A stretch of 64,000 bases of DNA from Candidatus Magnetomicrobium cryptolimnococcus. Its GTDB lineage: Bacteria > Nitrospirota > Thermodesulfovibrionia > Thermodesulfovibrionales > Magnetobacteriaceae. Below are positions 17,643 to 26,191 of this stretch, in pieces. The DNA is taken from positions 62,001-126,000 of the forward strand of contig JAGYWI010000003.1 of the NCBI GenBank assembly GCA_018606805.1. Reading direction: 5' to 3'. Under the pieces are notes generated by a model, which had not been told where the DNA came from, made no database searches, and was given only the letters and a program-made list of their open reading frames with translations. How positions within the stretch are numbered: the stretch's first letter is position 1; every line of letters begins with the position of its first letter. The translations under genes were made by a program, and so were the position numbers.

Positions 17643-18576
17643 GCCATATCTATCCTCCACATTTATATACAGCTCTCACTTAATACCTGTTATTTTTTTA
17701 AATTCTGTTATATTTGATGCCTTTTTGATGCTTTCTTGTATTTTTACTAACCTATTGAAATCTTGTATCTCAGTTATCTTATTTATAACCGAAAGGCTTG
17801 ACTTACCAAATTTAATATCTAAGGCACATTTTATCCCTATAATAAGTCCCTCATGGAGCCCCTCCTTGCGTCCTTCTTTATGTCCTGCCTTCTGTCCCTC
17901 TTTACGTCCTTCCTTACGTCCCTCCTGTCTACCAGTTAGATACACCTCATCTTTGCTTATGTCAATTATTACTGGCATTTTTCTTTCTACCTCCTGTGCT
18001 ACTAATGGTGATATACCTCTAAGCCTTGATAGATTTCTTAGCGCTATCACATAATCCTTCTGCAACTTTTCGGGCAATACCATAAATCTCTCTCTTATTG
18101 CCTTCAATGTTGCAATCGGATTTTCCATCCGACATAATATAGATAATAACGCATCATCCGGATTATTACTGCTAAGTAGTTCTATGCAGTCTATCTCTCG
18201 AATGTCCTTAATCTTATACGAATACGTTAACGTATTATGATATATCCCATTATTCATAGTTAAGGGAGCTTCCCCTACGTAGAGTAGAAGTTGATGGATT
18301 GGCACTCTGCGTACTTGATATATCAAGCTATAGTAATCGTGCATTCTCCACTCCATGTCCTTTTCATTTGTCGCTTGCAATTCCATATGAAAGATACTCG
18401 TATCTGGTAACTCTATCACCAAATCTGGCTCTCTACTTTGTACTACTGGAAACTTAGTGTCCAAAAACTTTCCTTCCTCAAATCCAGTTAATAGCTTTAA
18501 AAATCGCTTTGGAATATTTTTAATTATTTTCTTTAGTGTTATATCATACAGTTGACTCATGCCATATCTATCCTCC
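16763..18576. repeat. Tandem direct duplication, unit about 896 bp, offset 918 bp
   Basis: 16763-17658 and 17681-18576 are about 99 % identical. Both begin TAATACCTGTTATTTTTTTA and end at CATATCTATCCTCC. The 22-bp linker between them is unique. The duplication is recent. Confidence 0.9.
17676..18560 (-). CDS. PD-(D/E)XK nuclease family protein, Rpn/transposase-like, copy B
   Basis: This copy has the same 294-residue layout as copy A: Asp46, Glu60-x-Gln62, and the GRKEG repeats. I count about five base differences from copy A over roughly 896 bp, most of them near the 5' end of the gene; the protein differs at Val25/Gly25 and the last residue (Ile/Lys). The sequence upstream of its start is unique, whereas copy A's start is followed by the duplication junction, so B probably keeps the original promoter. 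GGAGG precedes the ATG, and a longer frame (to 18602) begins MKDLFKIKRED. tilS lies downstream on the same strand... its stop is at 18686, so this gene sits just behind tilS and may be co-transcribed. Confidence 0.8.
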   Translation of the reverse strand: MSQLYDITLKKIIKNIPKRFLKLLTGFEEGKFLDTKFPVVQSREPDLVIELPDTSIFHMELQATNEKDMEWRMHDYYSLIYQVRRVPIHQLLLYVGEAPLTMNNGIYHNTLTYSYKIKDIREIDCIELLSSNNPDDALLSILCRMENPIATLKAIRERFMVLPEKLQKDYVIALRNLSRLRGISPLVAQEVERKMPVIIDISKDEVYLTGRQEGRKEGRKEGQKAGHKEGRKEGLHEGLIIGIKCALDIKFGKSSLSVINKITEIQDFNRLVKIQESIKKASNITEFKKITGIK

Positions 18577-18685
18577 CTCTTTATTTTAAACAAATCCTTC
18601 AATTTTTACCATAGCAAAATTATTTGTATAGAATACAACATTAATTTTGCTCAGGGCAAAAAGTAGTCTCTTGCCTTTTTCCACA

Positions 18686-20047
18686 TTACAAAATTTCCAG
18701 TTTTAAAAAACAGGTAGTCTTATCCGTTATTTTAAACCGCTCATCCATTCTGTAACCAGCTATCCACACTATATCATTACCTGAGCACACGATGGCAACG
18801 CTATTGCGCCTATCTCTTGGAATTTTAACATCAACGAAATAATCCTGCACCTTTTTGCGCCCGCTAAGCCCAATTGGATAGAAATAATCCCCAGCCTCAC
18901 GCGCCCTTATAATAAGCGGTAGCATAACAGTGCTACCATCAACTATACATTGATGTGGTTTTGTTGCACTATAATGTGTAACATAATTACCCATTATAAC
19001 TTGTCCGTTTTCAGACAGTAAAACCTCACCCGGTACATATAGTGCGTATTTTGACAATATTATTTCAACGTGTGTAGTGGTTAAAAGCAGTGTATCGTAG
19101 TTTTTAATAACCCGTATGCCTTTTGGCAAGGTAACCCGTTGGCCGGTTTTACCGTTTTTTAAAAGCCTTACAACATATTCAATATGTACTAGCTCAATAC
19201 CATTAAGTGTGCCAATTAAGCCTTTGATAGCACTTTGCATAACCCTTCTTAGAGGCACAATTTCTAGCCCATGAAGGGCTGCGGCTGAAAGCTCTATGGT
19301 ATCTTTTGTTTCCTTAATTAGTGCGGTTTTATAGAGTGAATTTGAATGCCTTTGAAGGTAATCGTTTTCTTGTCTAATAATAGTGGAGGTTTTAGCTATT
19401 TGCTGTAGATTACTAAGCTTAAGTGTAGGCATGAGCGTTTCTCTTAGCTTGTTTCTTGCGTAAATATCCTTCAAATTTGAAGAATCAACAGCAAATGGGA
19501 TATTTTTTGCATAAAGGTAGTCAAGTATCTGAGGCTTTGGAACTTCAATAAGTGGACGTATATAGCACTGCCTTACCGGTGGTATCCCAGCAAGCCCAGC
19601 AAGGCCACTGCCACGCATTAGGTTAATAAAAAACGTCTCAACCGTATCGTTTAAATTGTGTCCAAGGGCTATCTTTTGTATACCGAGTTCGTGTGCAACG
19701 GCTTCAAAAGCCTCATACCTTTTTTGCCTGTAAAGCGCCTGTTTGCCTTCTGGATTTTTTTGTCCTTTAAGCGTTAAGTGTTTTACAGTAAAAGGTACTG
19801 ATATTTTTATACAGAGCTCCGTACAAAGACTGATTTCCCCTCCTATCTCATCTGGCCGTAAACCGTGATTAACGTAGACGGCAAAGAGTCTTAATGTGGC
19901 GTATTTAGGCTGCTTACTTATTTCATGAAGCACATGTAAAAGACACACCGAGTCCGGCCCACCTGAAAGGCACACCAATACCGCCTCGTTATGTTCAAGC
20001 ATTAAAAATTTCTCTAATGTTTTACATACTTTATCAATTAATGTCAT
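18686..20047 (-). CDS. tilS: tRNA(Ile)-lysidine synthase
   Basis: TilS modifies C34 of the CAU-anticodon tRNA-Ile to lysidine, so that it reads AUA codons. The 453-residue enzyme has the PP-loop motif LSGGPDSVCLLHVL near residues 28-41, YVNHGLRPDE, and GHNLNDTVETFFINLMRGSGLAGLAGIPP-type segment with the catalytic region. A C-terminal TilS substrate-binding domain (about 360-453) follows, with GRKKVQDYFVDVKIP. The length is slightly above E. coli TilS (432). In many genomes ftsH follows; here the downstream side is the nuclease duplication. Confidence 0.95.
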   Translation of the reverse strand: MTLIDKVCKTLEKFLMLEHNEAVLVCLSGGPDSVCLLHVLHEISKQPKYATLRLFAVYVNHGLRPDEIGGEISLCTELCIKISVPFTVKHLTLKGQKNPEGKQALYRQKRYEAFEAVAHELGIQKIALGHNLNDTVETFFINLMRGSGLAGLAGIPPVRQCYIRPLIEVPKPQILDYLYAKNIPFAVDSSNLKDIYARNKLRETLMPTLKLSNLQQIAKTSTIIRQENDYLQRHSNSLYKTALIKETKDTIELSAAALHGLEIVPLRRVMQSAIKGLIGTLNGIELVHIEYVVRLLKNGKTGQRVTLPKGIRVIKNYDTLLLTTTHVEIILSKYALYVPGEVLLSENGQVIMGNYVTHYSATKPHQCIVDGSTVMLPLIIRAREAGDYFYPIGLSGRKKVQDYFVDVKIPRDRRNSVAIVCSGNDIVWIAGYRMDERFKITDKTTCFLKLEIL

Positions 20048-20113
20048 ATTAATCCATCAATAGTTTCTATATAATTATATTATATAATTATGTTATAATA
20101 GATTGCACTGGGT

Positions 20114-21913
20114 TTGCAAAACACTGACAAATTAGTAGTAAAATATTTTAGCAATATGAGAAAAAAACCGAACAATAAAAACAATGAGGTCAACAAATTG
20201 ATAATGAAGTTTATTAACCACGTGAAGGCTCATTTTGAGGCTTCAAACGAGATTGTTGACGAGATATTGGCAGTGTTGTTGCCAGAGCTTGAGTGTATGT
20301 TGGAGCTTGAGGCAAATAAAAAGAAAAAACTGCTACAAATAGGCACAGCCCTATCTGTGGAAAAAAACCTCGATGCTCTATTAGAATTAATAGTTGTAGA
20401 GGCTATGAACCTAACAAATGCTGATGGTGGCACTATCTATTTGATAAGCGATGATGAAAGGTTTCTTGCATTTAAAATATTACAAAATATTTCCTTAAAT
20501 TATAAAATGGGTGGTACTAGTGGCACGCCTGTGTCATTTCCGCCACTTAATATGTATAAGCCAAATGGTGAAAAAAATGATCAAATGGTAGCAGTACATG
20601 TGGCCTTTACAGGGCACACCGTAAACATAGCGGATGTTTATGAAGTGGATGGGTTTGATTTCAAAGGGGCTAAGAGATTTGACCAGATGAATAATTACCG
20701 CTCTAAATCTATGTTGGTAACACCGCTTAGAAACTATGAATATGAAATCATCGGGGTTTTACAGTTGATTAACGCTATGGAAGTGGATGGTAGCATTGTA
20801 ACCTTTCCAACCTATAATCAAGAACTAATAGAATCCCTTGCCTCACAGGCTGCTGTTGTCATAGATAATGCTACACTAATAAAAGACCTTGATGACTTAC
20901 AAATGGGAATAATTCAAGCCATTGCAAGCGCTATTGATGAGAAATCCCCCTATACGGGTGATCATATAAGGCGTGTTACGGAAATTACGATGATGCTAGC
21001 CCATGGGATTTGTAAATCAAACGATGAGCGATGGATGAATTTTACTATGGATAAAAACGAAGAAAAAACTTTAAAAATAGCTGCTTGGATGCACGATGTT
21101 GGAAAAATCATAACGCCTGAGCATATTATAGATAAGGCTACTAAGCTTGAAAAAATATTTGACCGTATAAATTTAGTTATAGCACGCTTTGAAATAGTTA
21201 AACGGGATAGAGAGCTTAGATTTTTGATTGAAAGGACACAGTTAAATCCAAATGAAATATCATATAGGAAGCTTGAGGAAGAGTATAAAAAAGACATAGC
21301 CGAGATGAATGATGATGTGGATTTTCTAAGATGTGTTAATATAGGTGCAGAATATATAAATGATGCACAGTTGGAGAGAATAGAACAAATTGCCCAAAAA
21401 TACAAAATAACGATAAACGGTCAAGAAGATAATATATTAACGGAAAACGAGGTCAAAAACCTTTCAATAAGAAAAGGTACACTTACAAATGAAGAGCGTG
21501 CAATAGTAGAAAACCACGTGATGTCAACAATTAAGATGCTTGTGAAACTGCCGTGGCCAAAGAAACTGAAAAACGTCTGTGAATATGCCGGTGAACACCA
21601 TGAAAAAATAGACGGCTCTGGCTATCCACATAAACTAGCAGCGGAGGAGCTTTCAATACAGTCGCGGATTTTGGCAGTGGCAGATGTGTTTGAGGCACTT
21701 TTAGCAAAAGATAGGCCATATAAACGGGGGAAAACTATTTCGGAAGTGGTTGAAATCCTGATTTCCATGACAAAGGAAAAGAAACTGGATGGCGACATCT
21801 TAGACTTTTTTATTAAATCAGGTCTTATGGTTGACTATGCCAAAAAAGAATTATTGTCTAGCCAACTTGATATTTTTATCTATGATGGTAAAGAATATGA
21901 CTGCCGTATTTAA
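20114..21913 (+). CDS. GAF + HD-GYP c-di-GMP phosphodiesterase with a large insertion
   Basis: A GAF domain (about residues 70-250, sensory input) precedes an HD-GYP domain that hydrolyses c-di-GMP. The metal site is HDVGK with the HD pair at residues 327-328; EHHEKIDGSGYP carries the GYP box (about 503). Between the HD motif and the GTLTNEERAIVENH helix sits about 110 extra residues (about 345-453), a charged helical insertion not found in typical HD-GYP domains. The start is unsettled: a TTG at 20114 has a TATAAT box 20 nt upstream (20092-20098), and an ATG at 20156 lacks a Shine-Dalgarno. No membrane segment is visible, so it acts in the cytosol. Confidence 0.85.
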   Translation: MQNTDKLVVKYFSNMRKKPNNKNNEVNKLIMKFINHVKAHFEASNEIVDEILAVLLPELECMLELEANKKKKLLQIGTALSVEKNLDALLELIVVEAMNLTNADGGTIYLISDDERFLAFKILQNISLNYKMGGTSGTPVSFPPLNMYKPNGEKNDQMVAVHVAFTGHTVNIADVYEVDGFDFKGAKRFDQMNNYRSKSMLVTPLRNYEYEIIGVLQLINAMEVDGSIVTFPTYNQELIESLASQAAVVIDNATLIKDLDDLQMGIIQAIASAIDEKSPYTGDHIRRVTEITMMLAHGICKSNDERWMNFTMDKNEEKTLKIAAWMHDVGKIITPEHIIDKATKLEKIFDRINLVIARFEIVKRDRELRFLIERTQLNPNEISYRKLEEEYKKDIAEMNDDVDFLRCVNIGAEYINDAQLERIEQIAQKYKITINGQEDNILTENEVKNLSIRKGTLTNEERAIVENHVMSTIKMLVKLPWPKKLKNVCEYAGEHHEKIDGSGYPHKLAAEELSIQSRILAVADVFEALLAKDRPYKRGKTISEVVEILISMTKEKKLDGDILDFFIKSGLMVDYAKKELLSSQLDIFIYDGKEYDCRI

Positions 21914-22044
21914 TTATGTGTTAAGCTGTAACCCTGTGTCCTGCCAGCTCTTATGTTTATAAATGTAGGGCGCTTTAGTTATCAAAAGGGTAGGTTAGTG
22001 GTTACATTAAGTTTATAGATTACTAATAATTGGAGGTTACACTG

Positions 22045-22662
22045 ATGAGAAATTTTGTAAAGCTGCTGTCTTTTAACACGTTTATACCATTTTTCTATCC
22101 TGCTTTGATGCTGCCGATAGACCATTACCGTAAAAAGGCCTTTAAAAAAATGGACTTCAAGTTAGGGGATAAGGTCATAGTGCCCGGCTCTGGTGCTGGC
22201 CATGATTTAACAATTATACCAAAAGATGTCGAGGTTGTCGGTATTGATATTAGTGATGTAATGATAGGGATATCGAAAATAAAGCTAAAGGCATACGGTA
22301 GGGATAAAAATGTGGTTGTTAAGAAAATGGATGCCGAAAAATTGCCGCTTGGCGATAATAGCTTTGATAAGGCGATACTAAGCCTGTTTCTAACAGTAGT
22401 GTTTGACCCGAAGAAGGCTTTTGCCGAAATAGTGCGCGTGATTAAGCCGGGGGGGAAAATCTTAGTGTTTGATCACCTGTTTCGTAAAGGAGAGCTGCCT
22501 TCTATAATAGCAAAACCAATAGATAGTGTTTTAAAATATAGTTTTGCAAGCGTTACAAGAAACATTGACGAAATCATAGAGGGGCTACCGGTTGTCATCG
22601 AAGAGGTTATACCGGGGGACCCGGTTGGCTTTGTGAAAAGCTTTTTCATTGTAAAACAGTAA
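22045..22662 (+). CDS. Class I SAM-dependent methyltransferase
   Basis: The 205-residue protein has a Rossmann-type SAM-binding core: VIVPGSGAGHDLTII (motif I with the GxGxG-like loop), VVGIDISDVMI with the Asp that holds the ribose, and KPGGKILVFDHLFR (motif post-III). It resembles the UbiE/Methyltransf_11 group. The ATG at 22045 is supported by TGGAGGT 7 nt upstream; a start at 22030 overlaps that signal and is rejected. The acceptor is unknown. A quinone or lipid substrate is possible because of the ubiE-like pattern, but nothing nearby confirms it. Confidence 0.75.
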   Translation: MRNFVKLLSFNTFIPFFYPALMLPIDHYRKKAFKKMDFKLGDKVIVPGSGAGHDLTIIPKDVEVVGIDISDVMIGISKIKLKAYGRDKNVVVKKMDAEKLPLGDNSFDKAILSLFLTVVFDPKKAFAEIVRVIKPGGKILVFDHLFRKGELPSIIAKPIDSVLKYSFASVTRNIDEIIEGLPVVIEEVIPGDPVGFVKSFFIVKQ

Positions 22663-22685
22663 TCTCATTATGGAGAGTTATTAAA

Positions 22686-23423
22686 ATGTCTGGTGATTTA
22701 CAAAGTACAAGAAAAATAGAAGACTGTCTCAATAATCAGTTGACATTAAATAAGCTAACATCAGCCCACCTGCGCAATATAGGTGAACAAACTGGTGAAG
22801 CAGCAAATCATATATTTTCACAGTTGGCAACTATTAGCGGTACACTAAATAAAATATCCGACATCCTCCTTAATATGAGTAATCAGAGAGATACTATTAC
22901 AAACAAAAATATTAAGATAACGGAAAGCTGTGAACCTATATGTAAATCCCTACATGAGATTATAGATAGAGCTAAACTTAATGAAAATGGCCAATACCTT
23001 ATGAGTGCCGAAACTGTTAAAGATATAAAATCAGTCATAGATACATTAGTTGAATATAACCATGATTTGAACAATGTCCAAAATGAACTGATAGACCGTT
23101 TTAGTGAGAGCATTAAAGGATTTGCCGGTTATATTATGGAGGCAATATCCCACCTTCAATTTGAAGACAGTACACGCCAACAGTTACAAACTATATTGAA
23201 ATATCTCGACGATAACAACTCTTACCTCCAGTGCCTAACCAATTGTATGAAAGAGGTGCAAGAACAATGCACAAGCGTATGCTCAATTCCGGAGTTTGAT
23301 ATTAATGAAATTGCTAAATATTACGTTATGGAAAGTCAAAGGCAAACACATAAAAGCGTGGTTGGTAGCATATATTATTATGAGAAGGAAGATGAAAACG
23401 CTGACTCTGTTGAGCTTTTTTAA
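22686..23423 (+). CDS. Helical protein with CheZ-like D-x3-Q phosphatase motif
   Basis: The 245-residue protein is predicted to be almost entirely helical, with no membrane segment or known domain by direct recognition. Near residues 150-172, the run IMEAISHLQFEDSTRQQLQT holds Asp161 and Gln165 in the spacing and context of CheZ (FQDLTGQ, Asp143/Gln147), the catalytic pair that dephosphorylates CheY-P. The surrounding four-helix-bundle-like pattern with EANQ-rich helices is compatible. The gene starts 23 bp after the methyltransferase and is probably co-transcribed. No cheY is adjacent, so the target is unknown. The alternative is an unrelated helical adaptor such as an orphan chemoreceptor fragment. 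Confidence 0.5.
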   Translation: MSGDLQSTRKIEDCLNNQLTLNKLTSAHLRNIGEQTGEAANHIFSQLATISGTLNKISDILLNMSNQRDTITNKNIKITESCEPICKSLHEIIDRAKLNENGQYLMSAETVKDIKSVIDTLVEYNHDLNNVQNELIDRFSESIKGFAGYIMEAISHLQFEDSTRQQLQTILKYLDDNNSYLQCLTNCMKEVQEQCTSVCSIPEFDINEIAKYYVMESQRQTHKSVVGSIYYYEKEDENADSVELF

Positions 23424-23460
23424 AGATTTAAAGAATAGCGGGGGAAAGAAAAGAACAAGT

Positions 23461-23557
23461 GAAAACCCTTTTAGGCAAAAGGTGCGTAGGCGCACTCCCA
23501 GACCCAGCACACATTAGGGAGTGCGCCTACGCACTTCCTAAAACTTTTGACCTGTTA
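23461..23557. repeat. Palindromic dispersed element, inverted copy of 7170-7266
   Basis: It carries two GTGCGTAGGCGCAC-type palindromes in opposite orientation; 23517-23557 is the exact reverse complement of 7170-7210. Confidence 0.85.
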
Positions 23558-23587
23558 TCTTTTTAGTTCGCCCCTATAAATAGATGT

Positions 23588-23660
23588 GTAGGGGCAGACC
23601 TATGTGTCTGCCCTCAGCCTTCCTTAACTTAATGGCATTGCAGCAATTCTAATTTTGGCA
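23588..23660. repeat. REP-like hairpin plus solitary MITE-2 end
   Basis: GGGGCAGACC...GTCTGCCC at about 23588-23614 is the REP-like hairpin. GCAGCAATTCTAATTTTGG at 23640-23658 is a solitary terminal repeat of the MITE family seen in full at 48.7 and 52.2 kb. AAATCGAAACACTCTATA near 23731 is a decayed end of the lipA-type MITE, and an IS-end relic lies at 23693-23727. The 384-bp gap before the next gene thus holds only mobile-element debris plus a TATAAT box at 23778. Confidence 0.7.
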
Positions 23661-23692
23661 GACAGAAAAAATAATTTGTGTTATGTATTTTT

Positions 23693-23727
23693 CTGTCAAG
23701 ACCGTTTTTTTTATTTTTAGTTTCTCT
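23693..23727. repeat. IS-end relic (copy of 16547-16580)
   Basis: TGTCAAGACCGTTTTTTTTA followed by TTTTTAGTTTC matches the IS end near 16.55 kb over about 34 bp, apart from one extra T. Confidence 0.65.
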
Positions 23728-23807
23728 CTTAAATCGAAACACTCTATATTTTTCTTCTATCTTTTACCTATTCATGTTATAATACTTTTTCTTGGATAAA
23801 TAAAAGA

Positions 23808-24770
23808 GTGGACTATTCATTTTTTAAAAAGATAAAGAGATACTCTTTAAAAGAAAGGAAAAGTAAGGTAGAGCTTTCTTTTCATGGGAAGGCTTATGAG
23901 AGAGGCTCGCTTTTTACAGATTTCATAGATACTTTACCTGATATATTAGGCGCAAAGGAGTTAAAGGCTGCTGCTATGGCAATTGTTATGGCAAGGCAAG
24001 CGCATAGACCTGTGATACTTGGCATGGGGGCTCATCCGATAAAAACTGGGCTTTCACCTATAATAATAGACCTAATGGAAAGTTCCATTATAACGGGGTT
24101 AGCTACAAATGGGGCTTCAACTGTGCATGATTTTGAGTTAGCTTATGGTGGGGCTACGTCTGAGGAAGTTGGTGAGCATCTAAGTAGTGGTTTATTTGGT
24201 ATGGCGCTTGAAACAGGTGTTTATTTAAATGACGCCATTAAAGAGGGGGTAAAGAAAGGCTTTGGGCTTGGTCGCTCCGTTGGTGGGTTTATACAAATGG
24301 ACGATAGGTTTCCATATAAAGATATGAGCATATTTGCGGCTTCTTATAGAGTGTCCATACCGTTAACTGTACATGTAGCTATAGGGACAGACATAATACA
24401 CATGCACCCAGAGGCTGATGGAGCGAGTATTGGTGAGGGCAGTTTACGGGACTTTTATACACTTACAGAGGAGGTTTGTAAGCTTGAAGGCGGGGTCTTC
24501 ATTAATCTTGGTTCGGCTGTTATAATACCGGAGGTGTTTTTAAAGGCGATTAATTTAGCCAGAAATACAGGGCATACGGTTGAGCGATTTACTGCCATTA
24601 ATATGGACTTTATAAAACAGTACAGGGCTCAGGTAAATGTATTACATAGACCTACAGGTGGTGGCGGTAGGGCTATCAATCTTACAGGCCACCATGAGAT
24701 TATGTTTCCACTTTTAGCGGCATTAGTAAAAGAACAATTATATCTAAATAAAAATGGTTTGCAAAAGTAA
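23808..24770 (+). CDS. Conserved enzyme-like protein of unknown function
   Basis: The 320-residue protein is soluble and glycine-rich, with the look of a nucleotide-dependent enzyme, but I do not recognise its family with certainty. Conserved-looking blocks include AHRPVILGMGAHPIKTGLSP, ATNGASTVHDFELAYGG, a His/acid cluster IIHMHPEADGASIGEG, and NVLHRPTGGGGRAINLTGHH near the C terminus. A distant similarity to deoxyhypusine-synthase-like proteins is possible but the catalytic Lys segment is not evident. The start is a GTG at 23808 with no strong Shine-Dalgarno; a TATAAT box lies at 23778. It precedes argD and argF on the same strand, separated by a repeat, so a link to arginine or polyamine metabolism is conceivable but unproven. 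Confidence 0.6.
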   Translation: MDYSFFKKIKRYSLKERKSKVELSFHGKAYERGSLFTDFIDTLPDILGAKELKAAAMAIVMARQAHRPVILGMGAHPIKTGLSPIIIDLMESSIITGLATNGASTVHDFELAYGGATSEEVGEHLSSGLFGMALETGVYLNDAIKEGVKKGFGLGRSVGGFIQMDDRFPYKDMSIFAASYRVSIPLTVHVAIGTDIIHMHPEADGASIGEGSLRDFYTLTEEVCKLEGGVFINLGSAVIIPEVFLKAINLARNTGHTVERFTAINMDFIKQYRAQVNVLHRPTGGGGRAINLTGHHEIMFPLLAALVKEQLYLNKNGLQK

Positions 24771-24975
24771 TGCTTGTATTTTTATCATTACTCATGCAAA
24801 GTAGTTTTTTTGGGGTTCAAGGGGTGAAACCCCTTGAGCGGGATTCCAAAGGGACGAGTCCCAGGGAGGTGCGCCTACGCACCTTTGGCGGGAGTGTGAG
24901 GGCAGAGCCCCTCATTGTGTGGTTGTTTCCTTATTATTTTAAAAAATGGTTTGCAAACCTAATTTGTTTGGGTAT
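24752..24975. repeat. Composite MITE-like element between the unknown gene and argD
   Basis: It begins AATGGTTTGCAAAAGTAATG and ends AATGGTTTGCAAACCTAAT, so related boundaries flank the interior. Internal palindromes include AAGGGGTGAAACCCCTT (24818-24834) and AGGTGCGCCTACGCACCT. The first 70 bp recur at 10485-10560, and the GGCGGGAG...GAGGGCAG part recurs inverted near 6.35 kb. An open frame here (24770-24985) is a by-product of the repeat. Confidence 0.75.
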
Positions 24976-24978
24976 AAC
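24951..24978 (+). promoter_or_regulatory. Recurring promoter-like module upstream of argD
   Basis: TTGCAA, 16 nt, TATAAC ends 13 bp before the argD ATG; transcription would start close to the short leader with GAGG. CAAAC and GTTTG form a small inverted repeat inside the spacer. This is the best candidate for the argD promoter. Confidence 0.6.
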
Positions 24979-24991
24979 ACTATGAGGTTTT

Positions 24992-26191
24992 ATGGAATTA
25001 AAACGGGTCTTAGAAGAATCCACTAGTTGTATTATGAATACGTATAAGCGTTTTCCTGTTATATTTGTTAAAGGCAGAGGGATGTCTTTATGGAGTAAAG
25101 ACGGTAAGGAGTATATAGACTTTCTTTCAGGAATAGCAGTAAACGTTCTAGGACACTGTCACCCGAAGGTAGTTGTTGCCATACAAAAACAAGTGCAGAG
25201 GCTTGGGCACATATCTAATTTCTACCATAATGACGTGCAGGTGAAACTTGCTAAAATACTAATAAAGAGGACATTTGCAGAGCGGGTGTTTTTCTCAAAC
25301 TCCGGGGCTGAGGCTAACGAGGCGGCTATAAAGCTTGCTCGCAAGTACTCAACAACTAAGTATGGGACGGATAGATATGAAATAATTACAGCACTTAATT
25401 CGTTTCATGGCAGAACGCTTGCAACTTTAACCGCTACAGGCCAAAGTAGGCTACACAAGGGTTTTGAGCCTCTTGTGCCGGGCTTTAAGTACGTAGCTTT
25501 TGATAACTTTGAGGCTATGAAACATACAATAAGCGAAAAAACATGTGCTATCATGCTTGAACCGGTGCAAGGTGAAGGCGGAGTTCGGATTGCCACTGAG
25601 GGGTATTTTAAGAATATAAGGGAGCTTTGTACTCAAAACGGGATACTTTTGATACTGGATGAAATACAAACCGGGATGGGTAGAACCGGTACTTTATTTG
25701 CTTATGAGCAGTTTGGCATAGAGCCGGATATTTTAACTAGTGCAAAGGCATTAGGTGGTGGTATGCCCATAGGGGCTACCCTTGCAACGGAGGAGGTAGC
25801 CAGTGCTTTTGATGTTGGCAGTCATGGCTCTACCTTTGGAGGTAACCCAATAGTAGCGGCAGCTTCCATTGCAACGATAGAAACTATACTTGAAGATGGT
25901 ATACTGCTTCAAGAGTGTACACGGCTTGGGGAGTATTTTATAGATAGTTTAATGAAGCTAAAGAAGGATTTTAAAGATATTGTGGTAAACGTAAGAGGAA
26001 TGGGGCTTCTTGTTGGACTTGAATTAAACAGGGAATGTAGTCAGGTAGTACAAGCCTGTTTTGAGCGCGGATTTTTGATTAATTGCACATCTAACAATGT
26101 ACTGCGTTTTTGTCCTCCACTAATAGTAACACAAGAGCATATAGACAGACTAATGGTTGTGCTTAGGGAGGTTTTGGAGAGGTTATCGTGA
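24992..26191 (+). CDS. argD: Acetylornithine aminotransferase
   Basis: ArgD is the PLP-dependent transaminase that makes N-acetylornithine from N-acetylglutamate semialdehyde. The 399-residue class III aminotransferase shows NSGAEANEAAIKLARK, FHGRTLATLTATGQ, LDEIQTGMGRTG, and the PLP lysine Lys252 in SAKALGGGMPIGA. It may also act on succinyldiaminopimelate in lysine synthesis. Its stop overlaps the argF start by 4 nt, so the two form a translationally coupled pair. Confidence 0.95.
   Translation: MELKRVLEESTSCIMNTYKRFPVIFVKGRGMSLWSKDGKEYIDFLSGIAVNVLGHCHPKVVVAIQKQVQRLGHISNFYHNDVQVKLAKILIKRTFAERVFFSNSGAEANEAAIKLARKYSTTKYGTDRYEIITALNSFHGRTLATLTATGQSRLHKGFEPLVPGFKYVAFDNFEAMKHTISEKTCAIMLEPVQGEGGVRIATEGYFKNIRELCTQNGILLILDEIQTGMGRTGTLFAYEQFGIEPDILTSAKALGGGMPIGATLATEEVASAFDVGSHGSTFGGNPIVAAASIATIETILEDGILLQECTRLGEYFIDSLMKLKKDFKDIVVNVRGMGLLVGLELNRECSQVVQACFERGFLINCTSNNVLRFCPPLIVTQEHIDRLMVVLREVLERLS

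Noticed and set aside
24770-24985. 71-residue frame before argD
   Set aside because: It is within the composite MITE-like element, homologous in DNA to other noncoding copies.
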